A stretch of 17,857 bases of DNA from Actinomycetota bacterium. GTDB taxonomy: Bacteria; Actinomycetota; UBA4738; HRBIN12. The notes under the pieces were generated by a model, which saw nothing but the letters and a program-made list of their open reading frames with translations, made no database searches and was not told the origin of the DNA. The stretch lies in contig SIRV01000091.1 in assembly GCA_004366195.1 (NCBI GenBank), forward strand, positions 1 through 17,857, written 5' to 3'. Shown here in pieces: positions 1 to 6,934 of this stretch; positions within the stretch are counted from its first letter, which is position 1; every line of letters starts with the position of its first letter. Position numbers and translations under genes: made by a program.

Positions 1-842
1 CCGGTGCAGGCAAGGCGCGCCGCCGCCCCGGCATCTGCCACCCCGCCGGGGTAAAGCTCGGCGCCCCGCCCCGCGGCCCCCACCTGGGCGTGCAGCACCA
101 CGGTGGCCGAGACCCCGGGACCGGCCTTCCCGCCCGTGCACAGCGCGAGGAGGGCATCGGCCCGCCGGGCGGGGGCGAAGCGCGCGTCCTCCTCCCCGGG
201 CATCACCGGGACCCTCGCGGCCTGCTCCTCCAGGGCCGCGGCCACCCGTGCCCCGTCGGCGGCCGGCAGGTCGGCCTCGAGGTGGAACCTCCTGCCGGCG
301 TCGTAGAAGGACCAGGAGCAGCCCCGTTCCCGCAGGGCCCGCTCCTCCTGCTCCCGGCCCCGCCGCTCCTCGAGCTCGCCCCGGCGGCGCACGGCACCGT
401 AGGAGACCCGGGCGGCCCAGGAGATCAGGCCGGCCTCGGTCCCGGGGGTCGCGAACCGGGCGAGCTCGAGCACCTTGTCCGGCCCGAGCGCTCCCTCCTC
501 CAGGGCCTCCGAGAGCCGGGGCAGGCGCTCCAGGGCGTGCGCGGCCTGGACCATCCTCCGTGCCTTCCACCCCGAGAGGCCGTAGCGCATCTGCAGCAGG
601 TGGGCGGTGTCCCGGGCGCCTTCCTCCCGGTACCGCTTCGTCCGCTCGAGCTCCACCACCGCCCGGAGCATCCGCCTGAGCGCCCGGCCGGCCTGCGCGT
701 GGGCGGCATCGGCCGCCTGCAGGGGATCGGCGGGCCCAGGCTCGGGCCGGACCTCGAGCCGCTCGGCCCCCACCCGAGCGCGGCCGCGCCGGGGCCCCCC
801 GCCCCGGTCCCGGAGCGGCTCGAAGGCCTGCTGTCCGAACAT
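1..842 (-). CDS. DUF222/HNH endonuclease-like protein (13E12 family), C-terminus beyond window
   Basis: An open frame without stops runs on the minus strand from an ATG at 842 to the left edge, giving about 280 codons. After a short Arg/Gly/Pro-rich N-terminus comes an acidic-basic helical region (AVVELERTKRYREEGARDTA, then a WKARRM segment and a KVLELARFATPGTEAG segment). This is the pattern of DUF222, the domain that precedes an HNH nuclease module in the actinobacterial 13E12-repeat family. A later DLPAADGARVAAAL...ARRADALLALC stretch also fits that family. The HNH motif itself would lie outside the window, so nuclease activity is inferred from the family only. An in-frame ATG at 875 adds 11 codons, and neither start has a clear Shine-Dalgarno. 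I prefer 842 because a TANNNT -10 lies 7 nt upstream, which suggests a leaderless mRNA. These genes are often multicopy, and their biological role is unknown. Confidence 0.85.
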   Translation of the reverse strand, partial: MFGQQAFEPLRDRGGGPRRGRARVGAERLEVRPEPGPADPLQAADAAHAQAGRALRRMLRAVVELERTKRYREEGARDTAHLLQMRYGLSGWKARRMVQAAHALERLPRLSEALEEGALGPDKVLELARFATPGTEAGLISWAARVSYGAVRRRGELEERRGREQEERALRERGCSWSFYDAGRRFHLEADLPAADGARVAAALEEQAARVPVMPGEEDARFAPARRADALLALCTGGKAGPGVSATVVLHAQVGAAGRGAELYPGGVADAGAAARLACT

Positions 843-849
843 GGGTTCG

Positions 850-855
850 ACCCTA
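850..855 (-). promoter_or_regulatory. Candidate -10 element (TAGGGT) for leaderless start of the DUF222 gene
   Basis: Read on the minus strand, TAGGGT occupies 855 to 850 and fits the actinobacterial TANNNT -10 pattern. Seven bases separate it from the ATG at 842, so transcription would start at or next to that codon. There is no good -35 hexamer. Instead a Crp-type palindrome sits where the -35 would be, as at activator-dependent promoters. This is inference from spacing alone. Confidence 0.35.
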
Positions 856-876
856 CCGGGACCCGCCACGGGCATC

Positions 877-892
877 TGTGAGCTAGGTCACA
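877..892. promoter_or_regulatory. Perfect Crp/GlxR-type operator
   Basis: The bases read TGTGA-GCTAGG-TCACA. This matches the Crp half-sites exactly and also has the central TA of the actinobacterial GlxR/Crp consensus TGTGANNTANNTCACA. Its centre (884.5) lies about 41.5-42.5 bp upstream of the transcription start predicted from the TAGGGT element at 850-855, which is the classic class II activator position. It lies immediately upstream of the alternative ATG at 875. A chance perfect match in a GC-rich window of this size is improbable. Binding by a cAMP receptor protein is inferred. Confidence 0.65.
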
Positions 893-1165
893 TCGGGGCA
901 AGGTTTTTCCGAGGTCCCGCCCGGAGACCTGCGCCGGCCGCACGCACGGCCGGGGTCGGGCCCATCTCCAGGTGGGCACCGAGGAAGGCGACCGCCGCCC
1001 CCTCCGGCCTCCGAGGCGAACGGAGCCGCGCGCTCGGCCCGAGAACCCCACGGACCCCTCCCGCCGTCGCATCGTGAGCCCACGCCAGGCCCCCGCGCGG
1101 TGTTTGCCAGGAGGGGGCCGACTCGGTCATCCTTGTCGCGGGCGGGCGGCTCCCACCACCCGCCC
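893..1165. other. Intergenic region between divergent genes, no gene seen
   Basis: This stretch separates the minus-strand DUF222 gene from the plus-strand cytidylyltransferase fusion. Several long overlapping frames cross it, but none gives a recognisable protein or has a ribosome binding site, and this is expected in such GC-rich DNA. A TTGCCA at 1104-1109 could be a -35 for the plus-strand gene, but no convincing -10 follows. I see no RNA gene. Confidence 0.5.
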
Positions 1166-1177
1166 GAGGAGGGGGGC

Positions 1178-2578
1178 ATGGCGGACATCCTTCCCGAGCG
1201 TCGAGCAGCGCAGACGGGGCCCGGGATCGAGGGGCCGTCGCGGACCCGGCCGAGGATCGGCGTGATCCTCGCGGCCGGCAGGTCCTCACGCCTCGCCGAG
1301 GTCACCGGGCACGGTTCGAAGGCCCTCGCGCGCCTCGGGGGACCCTCGCTCCTCGAGCGCGCCATCCGCCGCCTGCTCGCCGAGGGGATGGAGCAGGTCG
1401 TCGTGGTCGTGGGCTACCAGGCGGGACCCGTGGCGGCCGTGGCCCGGCGCGCGGCCCCCGGCCGCGTCCACACGGTCTTCGCCGAGCGCTGGGAGCTCGG
1501 GAACGGCGCCTCGCTCGCCGCCGCCGAGCCCTACGTCGCCGAAGAGGACCTGTTCCTGCTCGTCACGGCCGACCACCTCTTCAGCGAGGGTGCCCTCGAG
1601 CCCCTCGTGCGCGCGGGTCGGCCGGCGGTCCTCGTGGACCACGCACCGGACGCCGAGGCCTGGGCGGAGGGGACCCGCGTCCGCATGCTCGAGGAGCGCG
1701 CCGTCGCCTTCTCCAAGGAGCTCGGGGACCCCGCGATCGACTGCGGCGCGTTCGTCCTTCCCCGATCCATCTTCGACGCCCACCGTCGCGCCCTCGCCCG
1801 AGGCGACGCGTCGCTCGCCGGTGCCGTGACCGAGCTCGCCCGGACCCAGCCGCTCGCGGCCGTCCCGCTCCCGCCCGGCGCCTGGTGGCAGGACATCGAC
1901 ACCCCCGAGGACCTCCGCCGTGCCAAGCGTCTGCTCCGCCGGTCGCTCACCAAAGACACCGACGGTCCCGTCTCCCGGTACCTGAACCGACCCGTCTCGT
2001 CACGGATCTCGATGGCCCTCGCCCACCTGCCGATCCACCCCGACGCGGTCTCGCTCCTCGCGTTCCTGGTCGCGCTGGGCGCGGCCTGGGCCCTCTGGGC
2101 GGGGCGCGGAGTGCTCGGCGCGGTCCTCGCGACGGCCTCCTCCATCCTCGACGGGGTCGACGGCGAGATCGCTCGCCTCCAGGTGCGCACGAGCGCGGGC
2201 GGCGCCCTCCTGGACGGCGTGCTGGATCGGCTCGCGGACGCCGCGATCCTCGCCGGGCTCGGCGCCTGGGCCATCGCCGACGGGACCGACCCCCGGGCCG
2301 CGGTGGCGCTCGTGGTCGCGGCCACCGCGGGCTCCATGCTCTCGATGGCCACGAAGGACCGCATCACCGCCCTCGGCATCCCGCCGGCGCCGGAGCGGTG
2401 GATCGGGTTCCTCATGGGCGGACGGGACGCGCGCCTGTTCGAGATCTCGGTCCTCGCGCTCCTCGGGATGCCGGCCGTCGCCCTCGCGGTGGTGACGGGG
2501 ACGTCCTTCCTCAGCCTCGCGGTCCGACTCCTGCTCACCCGCGCCACCCTGCGCGGCGCCTGGCCGGGCCCCGACTGA
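1178..2578 (+). CDS. Bifunctional inositol-1-phosphate cytidylyltransferase / CDP-alcohol phosphatidyltransferase (IPCT-DIPPS type)
   Basis: This 466-residue protein has two domains. Residues 27-255 form a sugar-nucleotidyltransferase fold: LAAGRSSRL at 31-39, K48, TADH at 130-133 and DIDTPED at 239-245. Residues 262-460 form a membrane CDP-alcohol phosphatidyltransferase with the complete catalytic motif D325-x2-D328-G-x2-A-R333-x8-G342-x3-D346-x3-D350 and several hydrophobic helices. The linker with DGPVSRYLNRPVS resembles the Archaeoglobus-type IPCT-DIPPS fusion. That enzyme makes CDP-inositol from CTP and inositol-1-phosphate and transfers it to a second inositol phosphate, giving the precursor of the solute di-myo-inositol phosphate. 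ATG 1178 is preferred over 1100 because GAGGAGG at 1166-1172 sits 5 nt upstream and the preceding 26 codons look non-coding. The domain call is firm. The exact acceptor, and whether the product is a solute or a phospholipid, is inferred. No inositol-phosphate synthase or phosphatase gene is visible nearby. Confidence 0.9.
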   Translation: MADILPERRAAQTGPGIEGPSRTRPRIGVILAAGRSSRLAEVTGHGSKALARLGGPSLLERAIRRLLAEGMEQVVVVVGYQAGPVAAVARRAAPGRVHTVFAERWELGNGASLAAAEPYVAEEDLFLLVTADHLFSEGALEPLVRAGRPAVLVDHAPDAEAWAEGTRVRMLEERAVAFSKELGDPAIDCGAFVLPRSIFDAHRRALARGDASLAGAVTELARTQPLAAVPLPPGAWWQDIDTPEDLRRAKRLLRRSLTKDTDGPVSRYLNRPVSSRISMALAHLPIHPDAVSLLAFLVALGAAWALWAGRGVLGAVLATASSILDGVDGEIARLQVRTSAGGALLDGVLDRLADAAILAGLGAWAIADGTDPRAAVALVVAATAGSMLSMATKDRITALGIPPAPERWIGFLMGGRDARLFEISVLALLGMPAVALAVVTGTSFLSLAVRLLLTRATLRGAWPGPD

Positions 2579-2599
2579 GGGCCGAGACCTCCGACCCGC

Positions 2600-3271
2600 T
2601 CAGGTCCCGTCCAGGCACCCCTCGACCTGCTCGGGCAGGCCGGGGATCTCGAGGCCCGCCCCGCCCTTCACGAAGTCGTAGGGGATGCCCGACCAGCGGC
2701 CCGGAAGGCCGGGGTAGGACTTCGGGTCGGGGTCGGCGCTGTGCCACTGGAAACCGATCCAGTCCGGCGAGCGGAACCCGTGCGTGTCGTAGGGCGCGAC
2801 GGCCGCCACCCCTCGGCCGAACCGGCGGGCCTCGACCAGGAACCGACCCTGGAAGGCGGGGTCGCGCTCCGCGTAGAGCTTGATGTACCAGCGCTGGACG
2901 ACGAGCAGGTAGCCCTTGTCGGAGGGCGGGGACTCGGGTCCCTCGAAGTACCGCATGTCCACCACCACGAGCGGCCCCTCGACGCCGGTGGTCCGACGGA
3001 TGATCCCGAGGGGCTGCCGGTACCGCGGCGAGCCCTCTGGCGGCGTCGTCCACCCGTTCACGCAGTCGAGGGCGGCCGGCCCGCGGGTCGGCGGGGGCTC
3101 CTCCGGCAGCACCGGGGGGGTCACGCTGGGCGAGGGCTCGGGCGAGATGGGCGAGACCGGCGGGGGCGGCGTCGTCGGAGCCGTGCGCTCCGCGTCGCCG
3201 CGACAGGCGGCGAGCGCGAGCGTCGCGGCGAGCGCGAGCGCGACCGAGCGGGGGTTCCGACGCACCGACAT
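2600..3271 (-). CDS. Secreted lipoprotein of unknown function
   Basis: I do not recognise the family of this 223-residue protein. It opens with a basic n-region, a hydrophobic Ala/Leu core and a lipobox L20-A21-A22-C23, so it should be lipidated and held on the outer face of the membrane. A Pro/Ser/Thr/Glu-rich linker (about residues 28-65) follows, then a compact domain rich in Trp, Tyr and Arg. Two cysteines, in ALDCVNGW and near the C-terminus in EGCLDGT, bracket that domain and could form a disulfide. The frame stays open far upstream, but the ATG at 3271 is the only start that places the signal peptide at the N-terminus. No Shine-Dalgarno is seen; a TATCCT -10 eleven bases upstream suggests a leaderless message. 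It converges with the CDP-alcohol transferase gene (21-bp gap) and diverges from the phosphoesterase gene. Confidence 0.8.
   Translation of the reverse strand: MSVRRNPRSVALALAATLALAACRGDAERTAPTTPPPPVSPISPEPSPSVTPPVLPEEPPPTRGPAALDCVNGWTTPPEGSPRYRQPLGIIRRTTGVEGPLVVVDMRYFEGPESPPSDKGYLLVVQRWYIKLYAERDPAFQGRFLVEARRFGRGVAAVAPYDTHGFRSPDWIGFQWHSADPDPKSYPGLPGRWSGIPYDFVKGGAGLEIPGLPEQVEGCLDGT
3207..3240 (-). repeat. 16-bp direct repeat with 18-bp period within the lipoprotein signal peptide
   Basis: Sixteen identical bases (GCGGCGAGCGCGAGCG on the plus strand) occur at 3207-3222 and 3225-3240. In the lipoprotein frame they encode the repeated Ala-Leu core of the signal peptide. The simplest reading is an in-frame tandem duplication or slippage of the hydrophobic core. 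Confidence 0.7.
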
Positions 3272-3316
3272 GGGCCGAGGCAGGATACCGTCCCCGCTTG
3301 GTAGGGTGGATGGCCG
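3272..3316. promoter_or_regulatory. Short divergent promoter region
   Basis: Only 45 bp separate the lipoprotein and phosphoesterase starts, so both promoters must lie here or inside the coding ends. On the minus strand TATCCT (3287 to 3282) is a plausible -10 for a near-leaderless lipoprotein mRNA. On the plus strand AGGGTGGA at 3303-3310 is a plausible ribosome binding site 6 nt before the ATG at 3317. No clear -35 is visible in either direction. Confidence 0.35.
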
Positions 3317-4795
3317 ATGGACGGCCCCCAGGACCGCTGCCCGCTCGGACACCGGAGCGCCGAGGTCGAGCCCGATCCTTCCTACCGCCGGCTCGAGCAC
3401 GACCGCTCGCCGGGGCTCACCTTCTCCCGCCGTGGGTTCCTCACGACCTCCGGCCTCGCGCTCGCCGGTGCCACCCTCTTCGCCTGCACCGGTGGGCAAC
3501 GGAAGGTCCCGGTCGCCACGCCCTCCGTCACGGCCTCGGTCGTCGCCACCGAGACCCGGTGGCCCATCAAGCGCGTGATCTACCTGATGATGGAGAACCG
3601 CTCCTTCGACAACCTGTACGGGCGGTTCCCCGGCGCGAACGGCACGACGGTGGGGGTCAAGTTCGGCCGGGAGGTGCCCCTCCTCGACTGTCCGCACTGG
3701 CTCCCCGGCGACCTCCCCCACGATCGCGCCGCGCACCTGAACCACGTGAACGGCGGAACCTACGACGGCTTCGGCATCGGGCAGTTCGGCGACCCCTGGG
3801 CCTACACCCAGTTCTCCGAGGAGAAGATCCCCAACTACTTCGCCTGGGCCCGGGACTACGTGCTCTGCGACAACTTCTTCGCGTCGGTCGGCGGCCCCTC
3901 CTACCCCAACCACTTCTTCTTCGTCGCGGGGCAGTCGGGAGGCGCCCTCGACAACCCCGAGAACATCGAGGTCCGGTGGGAGGACGGGAAGCGCTTCAAG
4001 TCCTGGGGCTGCGACGCCGTCGGTGAGCACGTCTTCGTGCTGGTCAAGGACGACAAGGGGAACCTCACGAAGCACGACACCTGCTTCAACTTCAAGAGCG
4101 TCCCTGAGCAGCTGGAGGAGATCGGCGTCTCCTGGGCCTACTACTCCGCCGGGAAGTACCAGGCCGGCTACTTCTGGAACGCCCTGAACGGCATCGCCGG
4201 CGTGTACCACACCGACCTCTGGCGCCCCGAGCGCATCCGCCCGGTCGATCGGCTCGTCGAGGACATCGAGGCCGGCCGGCTCCCCTCGGTGACCTGGGTG
4301 ACGCCGCGCTTCGAGCTCTCCGACCACCCGCCGGAGAGCACGTGCTTCGCCCACGACTGGCTGACCGAGGTGGTGAACGCCGTGATCCGCAGCGACGGCT
4401 GGGAGCACACCGCGCTGTTCATCACCTGGGACGAGTGGGGCGGCTTCTACGACCACGTGCCGCCGCCCCAGGTGGACGACATCGGCCTCGGCTTCCGCGT
4501 CCCGATGCTCGTGATCAGCCCGTACGCGAAGCGGGGCTACGTCGACGACGCCGTCGGCGAGTTCTCGAGCCCCCTGAAGTTCATCGAGGACAACTGGGGG
4601 CTGCCGTACCTCACCGACCGCATCGCGAACACCCACAACTTCGAGCACGTCTTCGACTTCGAGCGGAACCCGCGCCGAGACGCCCAGCCCTACCGGAAGA
4701 TCGGCTCCTGCTACGGGACGCCGTGGGAGTACCCGGGGGACGACTACCCGGGTTGGCCCGAGGGCACCAACCCGGACCCGAGCCACTTCGTCTGA
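3317..4795 (+). CDS. Tat-exported phosphoesterase family protein (phospholipase C / acid phosphatase AcpA-like)
   Basis: This 492-residue protein belongs to the Phosphoesterase (phospholipase C) family of the alkaline-phosphatase superfamily, which hydrolyses phosphomonoesters or phosphodiesters outside the cytoplasm. A twin-arginine motif S-R38-R39-G-F-L precedes a hydrophobic core ending in LFAC57, so it is probably Tat-exported and perhaps lipidated. Family motifs follow in order: MMENRSFDN (91-99, metal-binding E93/N94), GGPSYPNH (192-199, S195 in the expected nucleophile position), WDEWGGFYDHVPPP (371-384) and SPYAKRGYVD (401-410). The n-region before the twin arginines is unusually long (about 36 residues), but no later in-frame start fits before residue 91. 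The substrate cannot be told from sequence; phosphatidylcholine-type lipids, other phosphodiesters and phosphomonoesters are all possible. Divergent transcription with a surface lipoprotein gene suggests both act at the cell envelope. Confidence 0.9.
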   Translation: MDGPQDRCPLGHRSAEVEPDPSYRRLEHDRSPGLTFSRRGFLTTSGLALAGATLFACTGGQRKVPVATPSVTASVVATETRWPIKRVIYLMMENRSFDNLYGRFPGANGTTVGVKFGREVPLLDCPHWLPGDLPHDRAAHLNHVNGGTYDGFGIGQFGDPWAYTQFSEEKIPNYFAWARDYVLCDNFFASVGGPSYPNHFFFVAGQSGGALDNPENIEVRWEDGKRFKSWGCDAVGEHVFVLVKDDKGNLTKHDTCFNFKSVPEQLEEIGVSWAYYSAGKYQAGYFWNALNGIAGVYHTDLWRPERIRPVDRLVEDIEAGRLPSVTWVTPRFELSDHPPESTCFAHDWLTEVVNAVIRSDGWEHTALFITWDEWGGFYDHVPPPQVDDIGLGFRVPMLVISPYAKRGYVDDAVGEFSSPLKFIEDNWGLPYLTDRIANTHNFEHVFDFERNPRRDAQPYRKIGSCYGTPWEYPGDDYPGWPEGTNPDPSHFV

Positions 4796-4796
4796 T

Positions 4797-4826
4797 CGCG
4801 GGCCGCAGGCGGCTACCGAGCCCGCG
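4797..4826. terminator. Possible bidirectional hairpin between convergent genes
   Basis: CGCGGGC at 4797-4803 is exactly complementary to GCCCGCG at 4820-4826, with a 16-base loop. It spans the 17-bp gap between the phosphoesterase stop and the end of the ADP-forming synthetase gene and reaches into that gene. There is no T-run, so this is at best a GC-only terminator. Such stems are common by chance at this base composition. Confidence 0.25.
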
Positions 4827-6924
4827 GGATCACGAGCGCGTCGACCGCCACGCACCCGCGGGGCCCGCAGATCACCGGGTTGGCGTCCAGGGCCTCGAGC
4901 TCCTCGCCGAGGTCGTGCGCGAGCCACGAGAGCGCGACGACCGCGTCCACGAGCGCGCCCACGTCGGCGGGCGGCTTCCCCCGGACCCCGTCGAGGAGCG
5001 GGCGGATCTTCAACCGGTCCACGAGGCGTCGGGCCCGCGGGGCGTCGAGGGGCGGAAGCCCGAGCCGCCGGTCCCGCAGGACCTCGACGAGCACGCCCCC
5101 CGCGGCGACGAGCACGAGGGGGCCGAACTGGGCGTCGCGCACGACGCCGAGCGCGACCTCAACGCCGGGCGGCACCATCCTCGCCACCGTCACCCGAGGA
5201 CCGAGCGTCCGCTCCAGGTCCGAGTACGCGTCCTCCAGCGAGGGCGAGTCGTCGATCCCGACCCGCACGCCGCCGACGTCGGACTTGTGCTGCACCCCCG
5301 GCGCCGCCGTCTTCAGGACCACCGGGAACCCGATGTGCTCGGCCGCGGCGATCGCGTCCTCGAGCGTCTCGGCCCGGCGAGCCTCGACCACCGGCACCCC
5401 GTAGTCGGCGAGCAGGGCGAGACCCTCCAGCTCGTCGAAGGGCTGGCCCGAGCGCAGGCGCTCGCGCCAGCGCTCGCGCACCTCGTCGGAGGCGGGCGAC
5501 GAGCCCGAGAGGGGCGGCAGCGCCCGGTGGTCGCGGTGCTCGAACAGGTGGCGGAACGCGGCCAGCCCGGTGAGGGTACCCTCGAGGGCCGGCGCCCCGG
5601 CGTCGTAGATCCGCTGCACGTCCTTCCGTGAGATGCCGCCGGCGAAGTTGCTGAGCATCGCCATCGGCTTATCGGTCTCCGGCCACACTTTCAGGAAGCA
5701 GGAGAAGTAGCCCTCCTCGTCGGCGTCGTCGGTGACCATGTCGACCGCGAACGCGAGCGCCGCCACGTGCGGGTCCCGCACGAGCGTCCGGAGCGACTCG
5801 GTGATGACGGTGCCGGCGTCGCGCCCCGTCCCCCAGAAGTCGAGCGGGTTGATCGGCGGCAGGCCCTCGTCGAGGATCTCGGCCAGGCGCGCCGTGCTCT
5901 CCGGCGTGAGCGTCGCGAGCGGGACCCCGACCGCCGCCGCGGCGTCGACCATCATCGCGCGCTCGCCCCCGGAGTCGTGGGCGGTCGCGAGCGCCCCGGG
6001 GCCCGCCCGGCGTCCGGCGACGAAGAGCGCGAGCGTGTCGGCCATCTCGTCGAGGGACTCCACCCGGTGGATCCCCTCCGCCTCGAACAGGGCCTCGTAC
6101 GCGCCGTCCTCGCCCGCGAGCGCCCCGGAGTGGGCGGCCACCATCTCCCGGGTGAAAGCCTCGCGCCCGACCTTGAGGACGACGACCGGCACGTCGCGCT
6201 CCCGGGCCACCCGCATCGCCTCGCGGAAGCCGGCGGGATCGCGGATCGTCTCGATGAACAGCCCGATGGCCCGGGTGCTCTCGAGCTCGAGCGCATAGGC
6301 GAGGTAGTCCGCGGTCGTCGTGACGAGCTCCTGCCCCGAGGAGACCGCCAGGTTGAACCGGAGGTTGCGGTCGTTGTGCAGGAGCGCCGCGAACGCCGAG
6401 CCCGAGTGGCTGACGAAGGTGATGCCGCCCGGCGTCAGGTCGGCCGGCTCCTCCCACCCCGTGGCCCGCAGCCCCCGCTCGAGGTTCACGAAGCCCATGC
6501 AGTTCGCGCCGCAGATCGCCATCCCAGCTTCGCGCGCGATCCGGGCCAGGCGCTCGGTGAGCGGGGGGACGCCCTCCCGCGGCGCCTCGTACGCGCTCGC
6601 GTAGATCACGGCCGACCCCACGCCGCGCTCGGCGCACGCCCGGAGGGTGTCCTCGAGCTGGGCGTTGGCGAGCGCGATGATCGCGAGGTCCACCGGCTCC
6701 GGCACCTCGGCGATCGAGGGGTGGCACCGGTGCCCGAACAGCTCCTCGTACCGGGGGTTCACCGGGTAGACGGCGCCGTCGAACCGGCCGAGCTCGACGA
6801 GCTCGCGCATCGTCTCGTGCCCGACGGAGCCCTCGCGCGCGCTGGCGCCGATCACCGCCACCGAGCGCGCCTCGAGCATGCGCCGCAGCGCGTCGCGGCG
6901 CGCCTGCGTCCCGTTCGCCGCCAC
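4813..6924 (-). CDS. ADP-forming acyl-CoA synthetase (acetate--CoA ligase family, fused alpha-beta)
   Basis: This 703-residue NDP-forming synthetase catalyses acid + CoA + ATP to acyl-CoA + ADP + phosphate, or the reverse. The order is a CoA-binding Rossmann domain (about 15-140, SVAVIGAS near 21-28), succinyl-CoA-ligase-like domains (about 145-460) and a C-terminal ATP-grasp domain (about 485-703). VAAHSGALAG at 262-271 carries the His265 expected to be phosphorylated. HKSDVGGV at 546-553 is the beta-domain motif whose His relays phosphate to ADP. SHSGS at 172-176 and ALDANPV near 678-684 are also family hallmarks. No GNAT acetyltransferase domain is attached, so it is not a PatZ-type enzyme. 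The start is GTG at 6924, 10 nt after the stop of the upstream flavoprotein gene and without a clear Shine-Dalgarno, so translational coupling is likely. The acid substrate is unknown; context suggests a catabolic intermediate shared with the neighbouring oxidoreductase. Confidence 0.9.
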   Translation of the reverse strand: MAANGTQARRDALRRMLEARSVAVIGASAREGSVGHETMRELVELGRFDGAVYPVNPRYEELFGHRCHPSIAEVPEPVDLAIIALANAQLEDTLRACAERGVGSAVIYASAYEAPREGVPPLTERLARIAREAGMAICGANCMGFVNLERGLRATGWEEPADLTPGGITFVSHSGSAFAALLHNDRNLRFNLAVSSGQELVTTTADYLAYALELESTRAIGLFIETIRDPAGFREAMRVARERDVPVVVLKVGREAFTREMVAAHSGALAGEDGAYEALFEAEGIHRVESLDEMADTLALFVAGRRAGPGALATAHDSGGERAMMVDAAAAVGVPLATLTPESTARLAEILDEGLPPINPLDFWGTGRDAGTVITESLRTLVRDPHVAALAFAVDMVTDDADEEGYFSCFLKVWPETDKPMAMLSNFAGGISRKDVQRIYDAGAPALEGTLTGLAAFRHLFEHRDHRALPPLSGSSPASDEVRERWRERLRSGQPFDELEGLALLADYGVPVVEARRAETLEDAIAAAEHIGFPVVLKTAAPGVQHKSDVGGVRVGIDDSPSLEDAYSDLERTLGPRVTVARMVPPGVEVALGVVRDAQFGPLVLVAAGGVLVEVLRDRRLGLPPLDAPRARRLVDRLKIRPLLDGVRGKPPADVGALVDAVVALSWLAHDLGEELEALDANPVICGPRGCVAVDALVIPRAR

Positions 6925-6934
6925 GGACCGAAGG

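Noticed and set aside
90..881. Long plus-strand frame over the left edge, and similar long frames on both strands throughout
   Set aside because: It lies opposite the DUF222 gene, has Pro/Gly/Arg-rich composition with no domain or ribosome binding site, and is a mirror frame typical of very GC-rich coding DNA.
2573..2607. Imperfect repeat (CTGAG / CTCAG) across the convergent stops of the phosphatidyltransferase and lipoprotein genes
   Set aside because: Only five base pairs around a 20-base loop, no inner pairing that holds and no T-run, so it is not supportable as a terminator.
2600..4927. A 775-codon minus-strand frame covering the phosphoesterase gene
   Set aside because: Only its last 223 codons, from the ATG at 3271, look like a protein (signal peptide and lipobox). 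The upstream part is antisense to a clear enzyme gene.
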